Shown piece by piece: positions 34,468 through 49,337 of a stretch of 64,000 nucleotides of DNA. The translations under genes were made by a program, and so were the position numbers. Every line of letters begins with the position of its first letter. Within the stretch, counting starts at the first letter, position 1. This DNA comes from Luteimonas abyssi (GTDB taxonomy: Bacteria; Pseudomonadota; Gammaproteobacteria; Xanthomonadales; Xanthomonadaceae), in assembly GCF_001482195.1 (NCBI RefSeq), contig NZ_KQ759763.1:2278285-2342284 (forward strand), read 5' to 3'. Below the pieces are notes generated by a model, which saw only the letters and a program-made list of their open reading frames with translations, was not told where the DNA came from and ran no database searches.

Positions 34468-34968
34468 TCACCCGGCCTTCTTCTCGCCCTGGAAAATCCC
34501 GAACACCGCGATCCCGATCGCGCCCCCCACCACCGCCATGTCGGCGATGTTGAACGCCGGCCAGTAGTAAACGCGCCAGTGCCACTGGATGAAGTCCACC
34601 ACATGGCCGTGGATCTGCCGGTCGATCACGTTGCCCAGCGCACCGCCCACCACCAGCGCGAACGGCAACGCGGTCCTCCAGTCCGCACGGGGCGTGCGCG
34701 ACAGCCAGAACGCCAGCAGGCCGCTGATGCCGATCGCCAGCACGGTGAAGAACCATTTCTGCCAGCCGCCCGCGTTGGCGAGGAAGCTGAACGCCGCGCC
34801 GGTGTTGTAGGTGCGGTACCAGTTCCAGAAGCCCTCGATCACCGGGATCGCGGTGTACTCGGGCAGGCTGGTCAGCACCCACCACTTGGTGAGCTGGTCG
34901 AGACCGATCACGAGCGCCGACAGCAGCAACCAGATCAGGGCGTTCGGTTTGGGGCGCAGGGATGTCAT
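34468..34968 (-). CDS. lspA: Lipoprotein signal peptidase (SPase II)
   Basis: LspA is the aspartyl protease that removes signal peptides from prolipoproteins. The 166-aa protein has four hydrophobic segments. The catalytic Asp motifs are [20 protein letters not shown] and [16 protein letters not shown]. It lies 136 bp after ileS. Its C-terminus ([11 protein letters not shown]) ends right at the repeat array. Confidence 0.96.
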   Translation of the reverse strand: MTSLRPKPNALIWLLLSALVIGLDQLTKWWVLTSLPEYTAIPVIEGFWNWYRTYNTGAAFSFLANAGGWQKWFFTVLAIGISGLLAFWLSRTPRADWRTALPFALVVGGALGNVIDRQIHGHVVDFIQWHWRVYYWPAFNIADMAVVGGAIGIAVFGIFQGEKKAG

Positions 34969-35104
34969 CGAAGGGATCCGCGGTGGGCTGGTGGCCGGTC
35001 GGCCGGGCTGGACGGCCCTGGAGCGCCGTCGTCACGTGTCTATTCTGGGCGATCCGCCCGCAGGGCGGCCGCGACGCCGGCGTCACCGGCGCCGCGATGG
35101 GGCT

Positions 35105-37975
35105 TCAGAACCAGTGCCGGTCTTCGCCCGCGCCGTCGATGTTGTCGATGCAGCGCCCACACAGCTCCGGATGCGCGACATGCGCACCCACGTCGGCGCG
35201 GTGTTGCCAGCAGCGCACGCACTTCTTCTTCTCCGTCGCACGCGCCACCACGCGCAGGCCGTCGGTTTCCTCGTCCGCGTCGACCACGGTCACGTCGCCG
35301 CTGATGAGGAAGAAACGCAGTTCGTCGATGAACGGCGCAACCCGGATCTGGTCCGACACGCCGGCGCGCAGCTCGATCTCGGCTTCAAGTGCGGCACCGA
35401 TCTCGCCGCTGGCACGCATCGGCTCGAGCACCTTGGCGACGTGCTCGCGCAGCGCCAGCAGTCGCTCGAAATCGGCTTCGGACAACGGCGCGTCGGCCGG
35501 CAACGGCGCCAATCCCTCGTACCAGGTGCCGAACAGCACATGGTCGGGTCTCACGCCATCGACGGTCTGCGCCGGCAGGTGGCGCCACATCTCATCGGCG
35601 GTGAAGGTCAGGATCGGCGCGATCCAGCGCACGAAAGCCTCGGCGATGCGGTACATCGCGCTCTGCGCGCTGCGGCGTCCGCGCGAATCCTCGGGCATGG
35701 TGTACAGCCGGTCCTTGGTGACGTCGAGGTACAGCGAGCCGAGGTCGACGCTGCAGAAGTTCGACAACGCCTGCACGATTTCCGGGAAGTCGTAGCGCGC
35801 GTACGCATCCACGATGCGCGCCTGCAACTGGTGGGCGCGATGCACGATCCAGCGGTCCAGCGCGACCATGTCCTCGAGCGGACGCAGGTGGGTGGCCGGC
35901 TCGAACCCATGCAGATTGCCGAGCAGGAAGCGCGCGGTATTGCGGATGCGACGGTAGGCGTCGGCGCTGCGCTTGAGGATCTCGTCGGACACCGACATCT
36001 CGTTGCGGTAGTCCGCGGCCGCGATCCACAGACGCAGGACATCCGCGCCCATGGCATCCATCACCTGCTGCGGGGCGATCACGTTGCCCAGCGATTTCGA
36101 CATCTTGCGTCCGTCGGCATCGACGGTGAAGCCGTGGGTCAGCACCTGCCGGTACGGCGCCACGCCGTCCATCGCCACCCCCGACAGCAGCGAGGACTGG
36201 AACCAGCCGCGATGCTGGTCGGAGCCTTCCAGATACAGGTCGGCCGGCTTGCGCAGGCCGTCTTCGGGCCGCTGCGCGAGCACGCACTCGTGGCTGACGC
36301 CGGAATCGAACCAGACATCGAGGATGTCGTTGACCTTCTGGTAGCGGCCGGCCTCGTCGCCGAGCAGTTCGGCGACATCCAGCGCGTACCACGCGTCGAC
36401 GCCGTCGCGCTCCACACGCTCGGCGACCTGACGCATCAGCTCGGCGGAACGCGGGTGGGGCTCGTGCGTCTCGCGATCGATGAACAGTGCGATCGGCACG
36501 CCCCAGAAGCGTTGCCGCGAGATCGTCCAATCGGGACGTCCGTCCACCATGCCGGCGATGCGCGCCTGCCCCCATTCGGGCACCCAACGCACGCCTTGGA
36601 TCGCCTTGAGCGCATCGCGGCGCAGGTGCGCCTGCGTCATCGAGATGAACCACTGCGGCGTGGCGCGGAACACCACCGGCGTCTTGTGGCGCCAGCAATG
36701 CGGGTAGCTGTGGGTGATGGTCGCGTGCGCAAGCAGCGCGCCCCGCGCGCGCAGGCCTTCGACGATCAACGGGTTGGCCTTCCACAGGTGCACGCCGGCC
36801 AGCGTGGTGTCGTCGATCGGCGGCGTGGACGGCAGATACAGGCCGCGACCATCGACCGGATTGAGCACGTTCGCCGGCGTCTTCTCGACCAGGCCGTAGC
36901 GTTGCGACACCACGAAATCTTCCTGGCCGTGGCCCGGCGCGGTGTGCACGGCGCCGGTGCCGTCCTCGTCGGAGACGTGTTCGCCGAGCAGCAGGGGGAT
37001 CTCGCGGTCGTCGTAGAACGGGTGCCGGAGGGTCAGCCCTTCGAGCGCGGCGCCGCGCTCGCGACCGAGCACCGTCGTCGCCTCCACGCCGTAGCGCGCC
37101 AGGGTCCGCTCGGCCAGCGCTTCGGCGATCACCAGCCACTGCGGACGGCCATCGCGCTGCGGGCCTTCCACCAGCACGTAATCGATCTCCGCGCCCAACG
37201 ATACGGCCAGCGACGCCGGCAGCGTCCACGGCGTGGTCGTCCAGATCGGCACCGCCACCAGGGCCCCATCGGGCAGCGCGGCACCGAAACGACCGGCCAG
37301 ACCCGCGGAGTCCACCGCCAGATAGGCCACGTCGACCGCGGGCGACTGCTTGTCCTGATACTCGATCTCGGCCTCGGCCAGCGCCGACTGGCAATCGAAA
37401 CACCAGTGCACCGGCTTGAACCCGCGCGCGACGTGTCCGCGCTCGACGATCTTCGCGAGCGCACGCAGCATGTCGGCTTCATAGCGGAAGGTCATCGTGC
37501 GGTAGGGATTGTCCCAGTCGCCGGTCACGCCCAGGCGCCGGAAGCCGGCGCGCTGCAGATCGATCTGCTCGGCCGCGTACTCGCGGCACTTCGCACGGAA
37601 CGCCTCGGCGTCGAGTTTCTCGCCCACTTTGCCGTGCTTCTTCTCCACCGCGTGTTCGATCGGCAGGCCATGGCAGTCCCAGCCCGGCACGTAGGGAGCA
37701 TCGAAGCCGGACAGCAGCTTCGACTTCACCACCATGTCCTTGAGCACCTTGTTCACCGCGTGCCCGATGTGGATCGCGCCGTTGGCGTAAGGCGGACCAT
37801 CGTGCAGCACCCATTGCGGGCGACCGCGTGCCGCCTCGCGAATGCGCTGGTACAGCCCCTCCTCTTCCCAGCGCGCCAGCATCTTCGGCTCGCGCTTGGG
37901 CAGGTCGCCACGCATCGGAAACTCCGTCGCAGGCAGATGGATGGTGGCTTTGTAGCGGTTGGCGTCGGCGCTCAC
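35105..37975 (-). CDS. ileS: Isoleucyl-tRNA synthetase
   Basis: A class I synthetase of 956 aa. HIGH motif: [25 protein letters not shown] motif: [19 protein letters not shown]. The editing domain lies between, and a C-terminal zinc finger [12 protein letters not shown]...CGRC closes the protein, so it is the bacterial type like that of E. coli. GTG 37975 is the start: it has AGGT at proper spacing and lies 10 bp after ribF. A large antisense frame over the gene is a shadow. Confidence 0.97.
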   Translation of the reverse strand: MSADANRYKATIHLPATEFPMRGDLPKREPKMLARWEEEGLYQRIREAARGRPQWVLHDGPPYANGAIHIGHAVNKVLKDMVVKSKLLSGFDAPYVPGWDCHGLPIEHAVEKKHGKVGEKLDAEAFRAKCREYAAEQIDLQRAGFRRLGVTGDWDNPYRTMTFRYEADMLRALAKIVERGHVARGFKPVHWCFDCQSALAEAEIEYQDKQSPAVDVAYLAVDSAGLAGRFGAALPDGALVAVPIWTTTPWTLPASLAVSLGAEIDYVLVEGPQRDGRPQWLVIAEALAERTLARYGVEATTVLGRERGAALEGLTLRHPFYDDREIPLLLGEHVSDEDGTGAVHTAPGHGQEDFVVSQRYGLVEKTPANVLNPVDGRGLYLPSTPPIDDTTLAGVHLWKANPLIVEGLRARGALLAHATITHSYPHCWRHKTPVVFRATPQWFISMTQAHLRRDALKAIQGVRWVPEWGQARIAGMVDGRPDWTISRQRFWGVPIALFIDRETHEPHPRSAELMRQVAERVERDGVDAWYALDVAELLGDEAGRYQKVNDILDVWFDSGVSHECVLAQRPEDGLRKPADLYLEGSDQHRGWFQSSLLSGVAMDGVAPYRQVLTHGFTVDADGRKMSKSLGNVIAPQQVMDAMGADVLRLWIAAADYRNEMSVSDEILKRSADAYRRIRNTARFLLGNLHGFEPATHLRPLEDMVALDRWIVHRAHQLQARIVDAYARYDFPEIVQALSNFCSVDLGSLYLDVTKDRLYTMPEDSRGRRSAQSAMYRIAEAFVRWIAPILTFTADEMWRHLPAQTVDGVRPDHVLFGTWYEGLAPLPADAPLSEADFERLLALREHVAKVLEPMRASGEIGAALEAEIELRAGVSDQIRVAPFIDELRFFLISGDVTVVDADEETDGLRVVARATEKKKCVRCWQHRADVGAHVAHPELCGRCIDNIDGAGEDRHWF

Positions 37976-37985
37976 GCAGTGACCT

Positions 37986-38984
37986 TCATGGCGTTTCGGT
38001 GTGGGAGGGGCCGCCCGCGACATCGTCGGCGGACATCAGGGGTCGGGCCAGCGGGGGACGGGTCAGCAGCGCGCGCGCCTGTGCGGCATCGCGATCCATC
38101 TGCACGACCAGACTGTCCAGATCGGGAAACTTTTCCTCGTCGCGCAGTCGGGCGACGAACTCGACCTCGATCCGGCGCCCGTAGAGGTCGCCGTCGAAGT
38201 CGAACAGGTGCGCCTCGAGCAACGGTTCGACGCCATCGACCGTGGGCCGGGTGCCGAAACTCGACACCGACGCACGCGGCGCATTCCCGACGCCGTGGAC
38301 CCAGGTCGCATAGATGCCGCGCAACGCCGGCACCTTGCCGCCGAAGCGCAGGTTGGCGGTGGGATAGCCGAGCGTACGCCCCAGCTGGCGCCCGTGCACC
38401 ACACGCCCGGAAATCGAATACGGGCGTCCGAGCAGCCGCGCGGCATGAGCGAAGTCGCCCGCCCTCAGGGCCTGCCGGATCGCCGTGCTCGACACCCGCT
38501 CGCCCTCGTGCAGCAGCGGTGCGATCTCGCCGGCACCGAAGCCCAGCGTGCGGCCCATGTCCTGCAACAGGGCGAGATCGCCGCCACGACGGTGACCGAA
38601 GCGGAAACCTGGACCCACCCAGACCTCGCGCGCGCCGAGCCGGCCGACCAGGACCTCGCGCACGAAATCCTCCGCGCTCATCGCCGCCATCGCGGCGTCG
38701 AAGCGCAGCAGTCCCACGGTGGACGCGCCCAGCGCCAGCAGTCCCTCGGCCCTCGCCCGCGGCAACATCAATCGCGGCGGCGGCAGGTCGGCGCCGAAGA
38801 ACTCGCGCGGCAACGGCTCGAAACTCAATGCGACCGGCGCCACGCCGAAATCGCGGGCACGCGCGACGGCCTGCCGCACCAGCGCGCGATGACCCGGGTG
38901 CAGGCCGTCGAAAGCGCCGATGCAGACCACGCTGCCGCCCGGACACACCGGGCCGCCGTCGACGTCGCGAAATAGCCTGCTCAT
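37986..38984 (-). CDS. ribF: Bifunctional riboflavin kinase/FAD synthetase
   Basis: Makes FMN and then FAD. The 332-aa protein has an N-terminal nucleotidyltransferase domain ([20 protein letters not shown] with the HxGH motif) and a C-terminal riboflavin kinase domain ([20 protein letters not shown] with PTAN). The start at 38984 ([11 protein letters not shown]) is standard. It heads the ribF-ileS-lspA-ispH group and lies 109 bp downstream of murJ. Confidence 0.96.
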   Translation of the reverse strand: MSRLFRDVDGGPVCPGGSVVCIGAFDGLHPGHRALVRQAVARARDFGVAPVALSFEPLPREFFGADLPPPRLMLPRARAEGLLALGASTVGLLRFDAAMAAMSAEDFVREVLVGRLGAREVWVGPGFRFGHRRGGDLALLQDMGRTLGFGAGEIAPLLHEGERVSSTAIRQALRAGDFAHAARLLGRPYSISGRVVHGRQLGRTLGYPTANLRFGGKVPALRGIYATWVHGVGNAPRASVSSFGTRPTVDGVEPLLEAHLFDFDGDLYGRRIEVEFVARLRDEEKFPDLDSLVVQMDRDAAQARALLTRPPLARPLMSADDVAGGPSHTETP

Positions 38985-39093
38985 AAGAGCCCGGCAGTAT
39001 AAGGCCTGCCCGCGGTCCCGAGGCGGCGCGCCGCCTTCCTGCGCCGGACGCACCCTGGAGATCGGGCGCGCACCCTCCACAGGCGCCGACCGC

Positions 39094-40710
39094 TCAATGC
39101 CGCAGGTGCCGGGGCCGAAGCCCGAACAGCGCCAGCGTCAGCAGATAGCAGACCGCCCCTGCCGCGATCGACACACCCAGCCAGCCGATGCGTGCCAGCG
39201 GCCCATCGATCGCCGTCCACGCCCCGATGCCGTACCGCACCGCCAGCACCACCGCACTCATGACCAGGCTCGCCGCGCCCATCTGCAGCAGGAACCGCGC
39301 CCAGCCCGCCTCCGGGCGGTACAGGCCGGAACGCCGCAGCGCGCGCCACAACAGGACCGCATTGAGCATCCCGGCCAGCGCGGTCGCCAGCGCGATGCCG
39401 CCGTGGGCGCCGTCCACGGCGCCCAGCCACAGCGGCGTGGTGATCGCGACCGTCAGCACGATGTTGGCGACCACCGTCCATATCGCCGCGCGCATCGGGG
39501 TCTTCGTGTCCTGGCGGGCGAAGAAGGCCGGCGCCAGCACCTTGGTCAGCATGAAGGCCGGTACGCCGAGGCTCATGGCGCTCAGGCTGACCGCCGCCAT
39601 GCGGGTATCGAACGCGGTGAACTGGCCGTAGTTGAAGACGGTCGCGGTGATCGGTTCCGCCAGCAGCAGCAGGCCCAGACCGGCCGGCACACCGGCCAGC
39701 AAGGCCATGCGCAACCCCCAGTCGAGCGAGGCGTTGTAACCGGCGACATCTTCGGCGGCATGCCGGCGCGACAGATGCGGCAGGATCACCGTGCCCAGGG
39801 CGACGCCGAACAGGCCCAGCGGAAATTCGATCAGGCGGTCCGAGTAGTACAGCCAGTCCACACTGCCGGCCGCCAGCATCGAGGCGAACGCGGTCCCGAC
39901 GATCAGGTTGATCTGCGCCACCGAGGACGAAAACAGCGTCGGCAGCATCAGCCGCCCGACCTTGCGCACTTCCGGATGCGAGAACCCCGGGCGCAACCGG
40001 GGTCGCAGCCCCAACCGCCCCAGCGACGGCCACAGCAGCGCCAGCTGCAGCACTCCGGCGATCAGCACACCCCAGGCCAGGCCTTCCGGCGGCACGTCGA
40101 AGCGCGGCGCCAGCCACACCATCGCGGCGATCATGGTGAGGTTGTGCAGGACCGGAGTGAACGCCGGCAGCCCGAACCGGCCATGACTGTTCAGGATCGA
40201 CGCCGCCAACGACATCATCGAGATGAACAGCAGATAGGGGAATGTGATTCGCAACATCTGCGCGGTCTGCGCCAGCAACTCCGGCTGCTCCGCCCAGCCG
40301 GGTGCGAACAGGCGCGCGATCCACGGCGCGGCCAGCATGCCGAGCGCACAGACCATCAACACCACCGCGCACAGCGCACCGGCCATGTGGTCGACGAAGG
40401 ATTTCAGCGCCGCGCGATCGCCGCGCTCCTTGATCTCGTTGAGCACGGGCACGAACGCCATCGCCATCGAGCCCTCCGCGAACACCCGGCGCAGGAAATT
40501 CGGCACACGGTAGGCGACGATGAAGGCGCTCATCGCACCACCGGTGCCGAACAGGGTCGCCTGCAGCATGTCGCGGGCGAAGCCTGCGATCCGGGACAGC
40601 AAGGTCATGCCGCTGAAGACCGCGGTCGAACGCAGCAGGCCGCGCCGGCCGGAGGACGCACCAGTCCGTGTGGATGGCGTCGAGTCGGCGCCGGGTTCGG
40701 GCGTGCTCAT
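39094..40710 (-). CDS. murJ: Lipid II flippase MurJ (MviN)
   Basis: MurJ flips lipid II across the inner membrane for peptidoglycan synthesis. The 538-aa protein has the usual 14 hydrophobic segments. Conserved pieces include SRIAGFARDMLQATLFGTGG, AYRVPNFLRRVFAEGSMAMA and APGWAEQPELLAQTAQMLRI. The ATG at 40710 is the likely start. The gene is divergent from rpsT and lies upstream of ribF, the normal Xanthomonadaceae order. Confidence 0.95.
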   Translation of the reverse strand: MSTPEPGADSTPSTRTGASSGRRGLLRSTAVFSGMTLLSRIAGFARDMLQATLFGTGGAMSAFIVAYRVPNFLRRVFAEGSMAMAFVPVLNEIKERGDRAALKSFVDHMAGALCAVVLMVCALGMLAAPWIARLFAPGWAEQPELLAQTAQMLRITFPYLLFISMMSLAASILNSHGRFGLPAFTPVLHNLTMIAAMVWLAPRFDVPPEGLAWGVLIAGVLQLALLWPSLGRLGLRPRLRPGFSHPEVRKVGRLMLPTLFSSSVAQINLIVGTAFASMLAAGSVDWLYYSDRLIEFPLGLFGVALGTVILPHLSRRHAAEDVAGYNASLDWGLRMALLAGVPAGLGLLLLAEPITATVFNYGQFTAFDTRMAAVSLSAMSLGVPAFMLTKVLAPAFFARQDTKTPMRAAIWTVVANIVLTVAITTPLWLGAVDGAHGGIALATALAGMLNAVLLWRALRRSGLYRPEAGWARFLLQMGAASLVMSAVVLAVRYGIGAWTAIDGPLARIGWLGVSIAAGAVCYLLTLALFGLRPRHLRH

Positions 40711-40797
40711 GCGTGCTGCCCCCATACCGCGAGGCTGCAACCTGAACGGGTAGCGGCGCCATCGCTCGCGTTCTCGCGCCCTTGACGTCGCCCCAGG

Positions 40798-40826
40798 TTG
40801 ACCCGCACGCGTTGACCCCCCATAAT
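40798..40826 (+). promoter_or_regulatory. Promoter of rpsT
   Basis: TTGACC (40798-40803) and CATAAT (40821-40826) are separated by 17 bp and lie 85 bp upstream of the rpsT GTG. Two more TTGAC motifs lie at 40782 and 40812. Confidence 0.7.
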
Positions 40827-40910
40827 TTCCGGCTCGTTTGTCAAGAGCGCCGGACGCTTCCGGGCGCCGACACCCCAGCCTCCGTCACTCCCAGTTTCCA
40901 GGATTCCATC

Positions 40911-41180
40911 GTGGCCAACATCAAGTCCGCAAAGAAGCGCGCCAAGCAAACCGTCGTGCGCAACCAGCGCAACGCCAGCCAGCGTTCCATGCTGCGCACC
41001 TACGTCAAGAAGGTCATCAAGGCCCTCGACGCCAACGACGCATCGGCCGCACAGGAGGCGTTCAACGCCGCCCAGCCGATCCTCGACCGTTTCAGTGCCC
41101 GTGGCCTGATCCACAAGAACAAGGCCGCCCGTCACAAGAGCCGCCTGACCGCCCGCATCAAGGCGCTCAAGGCTGCCTGA
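40911..41180 (+). CDS. rpsT: 30S ribosomal protein S20
   Basis: An 89-aa S20 ([20 protein letters not shown], then [21 protein letters not shown]). It uses GTG at 40911 as start; non-ATG starts are known for rpsT and take part in its feedback control in E. coli. It is monocistronic, with its own promoter and terminator. Confidence 0.96.
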   Translation: MANIKSAKKRAKQTVVRNQRNASQRSMLRTYVKKVIKALDANDASAAQEAFNAAQPILDRFSARGLIHKNKAARHKSRLTARIKALKAA

Positions 41181-41204
41181 GGTCGGTCGCCCAGGTGTCG
41201 CGAG

Positions 41205-41229
41205 AAACCCGGCTCCGGCCGGGTTTTTT
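41205..41229 (+). terminator. Rho-independent terminator of rpsT
   Basis: A 9-bp stem AAACCCGGC/GCCGGGTTT with a TCCG loop, followed by six T. Confidence 0.92.
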
Positions 41230-41315
41230 GTGCCCGGACAACCGACCCAAGACACCCCGCGCCCGCACAGCGCCGGCACCTGCAATCCTGCCAGCGCCTG
41301 CGCGGCACGCTTGCC

Positions 41316-41570
41316 CCCCTGCCGCCCGCGGGAGAGGAGTTGGGGTGAGGGCCGCGGCGTGCGGCGTCGCTCGAACAGCGCCCTCATCCGCCCTGCGGGC
41401 ACCTTCTCCCGCGAGCGGGAGAAGGGAAGCGATCCAGCACCATCGCCCCTCTCCTGCCTGCGGGAGAGGGGTTGGGGTGAGGGCCCCGACGCGCGGCACG
41501 GCGCGAACAGCACCTCATCCGCCTTGCAGGCACCTGCTCCCGCGTTCGGGAGAAGCAAGATGCGCCTCTC
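41316..41570. repeat. Two tandem REP-like composite units (about 128 bp each)
   Basis: Unit 1 (41316-41443) and unit 2 (41444-41570) have the same order: a GGGAGAGG(A/G)GTTGGGGTGAGGG motif with its palindrome, a GC-rich spacer, then CTCATCCGCC...GCACC and a CTTCTCCCG...CGGGAGAAG hairpin. They match the array at 34240. They lie between the 3' ends of rpsT and obgE. Confidence 0.85.
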
Positions 41571-41577
41571 CCGCGCC

Positions 41578-43221
<1,644 letters not shown>

Positions 43222-43223
43222 AG

Positions 43224-43249
43224 AAAAGCCCCGCCGGAGCGGGGCTTTT
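43224..43249 (-). terminator. Rho-independent terminator of rplU-rpmA
   Basis: An 11-bp perfect stem AAAAGCCCCGC/GCGGGGCTTTT around a TCCG loop, followed by CTTTG, 20 bp past the rpmA stop. Confidence 0.93.
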
Positions 43250-43269
43250 CCGGAACTGCATCGCGCGGA

Positions 43270-43530
43270 TCAGGCCGCGTCGACGACGCTCACGGTGCGA
43301 CGCTTCTTCGGACCCTTGACCGCGAACTCGACCTTGCCGTCGACCAACGCGAACAGCGTGTGGTCGCGGCCCAGGCCCACGCCCGGACCCGGATGGAACT
43401 GGGTGCCGCGCTGGCGGACGATGATGTTGCCGGCCTCGATGGCCTGGCCGCCGAAGATCTTGACGCCGAGGTACTTCGGGTTGGAGTCGCGGCCGTTGCG
43501 CGAGGAACCTACGCCCTTCTTGTGTGCCAT
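43270..43530 (-). CDS. rpmA: 50S ribosomal protein L27
   Basis: An 86-aa L27, whose N-terminus reaches the peptidyl-transferase centre. [20 protein letters not shown] is the standard start, so there is no Firmicute-type cleavable extension. It follows rplU by 12 bp and ends 20 bp before a strong terminator. Confidence 0.97.
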   Translation of the reverse strand: MAHKKGVGSSRNGRDSNPKYLGVKIFGGQAIEAGNIIVRQRGTQFHPGPGVGLGRDHTLFALVDGKVEFAVKGPKKRRTVSVVDAA

Positions 43531-43542
43531 GACTGCTGCTCC

Positions 43543-43863
43543 TTACTTCTTGTCGCCGGCGTTGATGCCGGTGATCTCGATTTCGGTGTAATGCTGCCGG
43601 TGACCCTGGCGCTTCATGTGGTGCTTGCGGCGGCGGAACTTGATGATGCGGATCTTGTCGGCGCGGCCGTGGGCCTTGACGGTGGCCGCGACGGTGGCAC
43701 CCTTGAGGGCGTCGCCGAGGGTCACACCTTCGCCGTCGCCGAGCATGAGCACGTTGTCGAACGTGACCTCGTTGCCGGCTTCGATGTCGAGCTTCTCGAC
43801 GCGGAGCGTCTCGCCCGACATCACGCGGTATTGCTTACCGCCAGTGACGATAACTGCGTACAT
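43543..43863 (-). CDS. rplU: 50S ribosomal protein L21
   Basis: A 106-aa L21 ([20 protein letters not shown], then [20 protein letters not shown]). Start 43863 is favoured over the ATG two codons upstream because it has the normal MYAVI beginning and AGGAAG at 7-12 bp. A strong promoter lies about 60-90 bp upstream, leaving a leader of about 57 nt. Confidence 0.96.
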   Translation of the reverse strand: MYAVIVTGGKQYRVMSGETLRVEKLDIEAGNEVTFDNVLMLGDGEGVTLGDALKGATVAATVKAHGRADKIRIIKFRRRKHHMKRQGHRQHYTEIEITGINAGDKK

Positions 43864-43926
43864 GACCAATGCTTCCTTTGGTAGTTATTGTGGTCGCTGT
43901 CGGCATCGAGGCCGGACAGAAGCGGA

Positions 43927-43956
43927 ATTCTAGGCCTTTCAGTCAGTTACGGTCAA
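43927..43956 (-). promoter_or_regulatory. Promoter of rplU-rpmA
   Basis: On the minus strand, TTGACC and TAGAAT are separated by 18 bp. The predicted start of transcription is near 43920, about 57 nt before the rplU ATG. Confidence 0.78.
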
Positions 43957-44142
43957 GTCGCCCCCGGACCTGTCTCAATCCGCGAGACGGCCCCCGGTCA
44001 GCATCCCCCCGGCGCTGGAGATTCCGGCGTTTGCCCCCATCACGGGGGCTTCGGTAGGCTGCCCGATTGGCTTTCCGCCCCGGCCGTACGACCCCCCACC
44101 TTCCCGGCCCGGCCAGCCGGACGACCCCGGATTCCCGACCCG

Positions 44143-47144
<3,002 letters not shown>

Positions 47145-47148
<4 letters not shown>

Positions 47149-47606
47149 AGCCCAGGGTGCCCACCGTCCCACCCCCGACCCGAGCCCCGACCAAGCCGAT
47201 GAGCGACGCCCCCAAACCCCTGTTCCGCATGCCGATCGCGCTGCGCTGGCGCGACCTCGACGCGTTCAATCACGTCAACAACTCGAACTTCATGACCTAT
47301 CTCGAAGAGGCGCGGATCCGCTGGTTCGAGTCGCTCGACGAGGACTGGGTCACCGAAACCACCGCGCCGCTGCTGGCCGCGGTGCAGATGAACTACAAGG
47401 TGCCGATTCCCTATCCCGCCAACGTGGTGGTCGAACTCGCCTGCGAGCGGCTGGGCACCACCAGCGTGACGGTGTCGCATCGCATCGTCGGCGAGGACGG
47501 CACGCCGCTGTACGCCGACGGCCACGTGGTCATGGTCTGGATCGACCGCACCAGCGGCCGCCCCACTCCGCTCCCCGACGCCGTGCGCCGCGCCGCCGGG
47601 GGATGA
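47145..47606 (+). CDS. Acyl-CoA thioesterase, 4HBT hotdog family
   Basis: A 153-aa hotdog-fold protein resembling YbgC/Fad[21 protein letters not shown] carries the Asp-His active-site segment, and [20 protein letters not shown] follows. Start choice is open: ATG 47145 overlaps the uvrA stop (ATGA), but its first 18 residues are Pro-rich filler, and ATG 47199 (MSDAPKPLF) may be the true start. Likely substrate is a long-chain or aromatic acyl-CoA; not certain. Confidence 0.85.
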
Positions 47607-47728
47607 GCCTGGACGGCGACGCGCGTGTCGTCGGGAGAGCGTAAGTCGTCAGGGATGCGTGCGTTGCACTCCGCGGGCGACGCGATGTCGCCAAGGCATC
47701 CTGGCCCACGGCGAAAGGCGCGAGATGC

Positions 47729-47884
47729 CCCGCTTCGTTCCGCGACGCGGCGAGCTGATGGGCCCCGCCGGAACCGGCAGCCTCCTCGCGCGAATGTCCC
47801 CCGGCCACCGCCATGCGGCGGCGGCCTCCTCCTTGATTTCGCCGAGAAGGCCACCGGTCCCGACGGGGCTTCGGCTTGCGGAGC
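47729..47884 (-). repeat. Structured intergenic element, copy B
   Basis: In its own orientation (minus) the left arm (47849-47868) is identical to that of copy A. The right arm (47763-47782) pairs with it at all 20 positions: 16 Watson-Crick and 4 G.U. The inner hairpin with ATG in the loop and the AAGGAGGAGG stretch are conserved. The tail reads CGGAACGAAGCGG. Confidence 0.8.
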
Positions 47885-48147
47885 GTGCGGTGCGCAGCCG
47901 TCGGAATGCCCTGCGGTGGGCTTTTTTATCGATGTCTTCTGGCGGATTCATCACCGATGAGGGCAGCGGACGAAAGCGACACGATCGAACGATCGTTCAC
48001 CCCCCGACTTGCGAGCACAGCCCGACGCGGTAGAGCTTGAGGCGGCTGCCGGGCGTGTGGGCGTCCAGAGTCTTCGCCCCGACGATGGGGATTCACGGTC
48101 GTCCAAAACGTAAAAGGCGAGCGACCCGGTGACGACGCTCCGCGCGA

Positions 48148-48296
48148 TCCGCAAGCCGATCCCCGTCGTGGCCGGTAGGCCGTTGCGCGAAATCAAGGAG
48201 GAGGCCGCCGCCGCATGGCGGTGGCCGGGGGACATTCGCCGCAAGGGCCTGCCGGCTACGGCGGGGCCCCTCAGGTCGAGACGAGAAGAAGCGAAG
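48148..48296 (+). repeat. Structured intergenic element, copy C
   Basis: The left arm (48161-48181) and right arm (48246-48266) pair at all 21 positions: 18 Watson-Crick and 3 G.U. Relative to copy A, the two arms carry matching changes (G-C to T-A, A-T to G-C, and one inserted pair). The inner hairpin and AAGGAGGAGG are unchanged. The tail has GAAGCGAAGCG. Confidence 0.8.
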
Positions 48297-48392
48297 CGAG
48301 AACACCGACGCTCTTCACCGTCACCGTAACCGTTGCCAGCAATCCGCAACGGAGAGACACACCTCTTCCCGGACACGACGAGGACCGCCGCC

Positions 48393-49337
48393 TCAGCGCC
48401 CCAGAGACAGCCGCACGCTACCCGAGTGCGACTTGATCGACACGTCGCCGTTGCCGCTGCCGAGCTGGGTCCGCACGCTGCGCCCAGGACCGTACCGCGG
48501 CCGCTCGACCTCGCCGGCATCGGACTGGATGCCGCCGCTGAAGGACTGGATATCGAGCCGCGCGGAAGCGTTCGCCGGCAGCGTCAGCGCGGCGCGGCCG
48601 CTGACGCTTTCCATCGCCACGCGACCGCCCGGCGCCAGCGCGCGCGCGCCGACCTCCAGGCTGCCGGACACCGTCTCGGCACGCAGCCGCTCCACGCGCT
48701 CCAGTTCCAGCGCGATCGAACCCGACACCGTCTTCGCCTCGATCTCGCCCGTGATGCCGCCGCCTGCACGCACTCGGCCGCTGACGGTGTCCACCGACAG
48801 CCGGCCCGTCGTCAGGCGCGACTCGATGGCACCGCTGACGGTCGACAGCGACGCCTCCTGCGCGCGACCGGAGGCATCCAGCCGGCCGCTCACCGAGCGG
48901 GCCTGCAGGCGACGCAGGTCCGCATCGGCCATCTCGATCGACGCGCTGACCGTCGTGACCTGCAGCTCGGCCCCCTTCGGCACCCGCAGCTCGATCTCGG
49001 CAGGCGCCCCCCGCCCACTGCGCGGCTGGGCGACCTTGACGTGAATCCGGTTGCGGCTGGCGTCCACCTCCAACTCGAGATCCCGGCCAAGGCTGCCGGT
49101 GATGGCCACCTCGTCGCGATCCCAGCCCCGTACCCGCACGCTGCCGGCCACGTTCTCGACCTCGATACGTCCGCCGCTCGCGAGCGGATGGCGCTCATCC
49201 ACGCGCGACTGCGCCCAGCCCAGCGCCGGCATCGCCAGCAGGCAAAGCAGCGCGAGCAGCACCGGCCACGTCGCGTGGACGCGGTTGCGCGGGACCACGT
49301 CCCTGGAAACCTGGTGGAGTCGGAGACGGATACTCAT
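48393..49337 (-). CDS. DUF4097-family secreted beta-strand repeat protein
   Basis: A 314-aa protein with an N-terminal signal segment (VLLALLCLLAMPALGWAQS). The rest is a repetitive beta-solenoid typical of DUF4097 (putative adhesin): ENVAGSVRVRGWDRDEVAIT, then repeats such as SVSGRLDASGRAQEASLSTV, SGAIESRLTTGRLSVDTVSG and KTVSGSIALELERV. It lies at the end of a sigma/anti-sigma operon and overlaps the preceding gene by 4 bp. In other bacteria such proteins are linked to envelope stress responses; that link is inferred. Confidence 0.85.
   Translation of the reverse strand: MSIRLRLHQVSRDVVPRNRVHATWPVLLALLCLLAMPALGWAQSRVDERHPLASGGRIEVENVAGSVRVRGWDRDEVAITGSLGRDLELEVDASRNRIHVKVAQPRSGRGAPAEIELRVPKGAELQVTTVSASIEMADADLRRLQARSVSGRLDASGRAQEASLSTVSGAIESRLTTGRLSVDTVSGRVRAGGGITGEIEAKTVSGSIALELERVERLRAETVSGSLEVGARALAPGGRVAMESVSGRAALTLPANASARLDIQSFSGGIQSDAGEVERPRYGPGRSVRTQLGSGNGDVSIKSHSGSVRLSLGR

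Larger units (their letters stand above)
47607..48392. other. Repeat-bearing intergenic region between the thioesterase and DUF4097 genes
   Basis: A 786-bp region between two convergent genes. It holds elements B (minus) and C (plus) in inverted orientation 263 bp apart. The DNA between and around them has no gene that I can support; frames of 60-190 codons across it start in or run through the repeats. Confidence 0.65.

Noticed and set aside
34811-38986. 1391-codon open frame on the plus strand
   Set aside because: It is antisense to lspA, ileS and ribF, all of which have complete catalytic motifs. A shadow frame of GC-rich coding DNA.
47530-47814. 94-codon minus-strand frame starting MAVAGGHSREEA
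   Set aside because: Its first codons lie inside repeat copy B and the rest is unlike the frames from copies A and C. Kept as part of the repeat finding and not as a gene.
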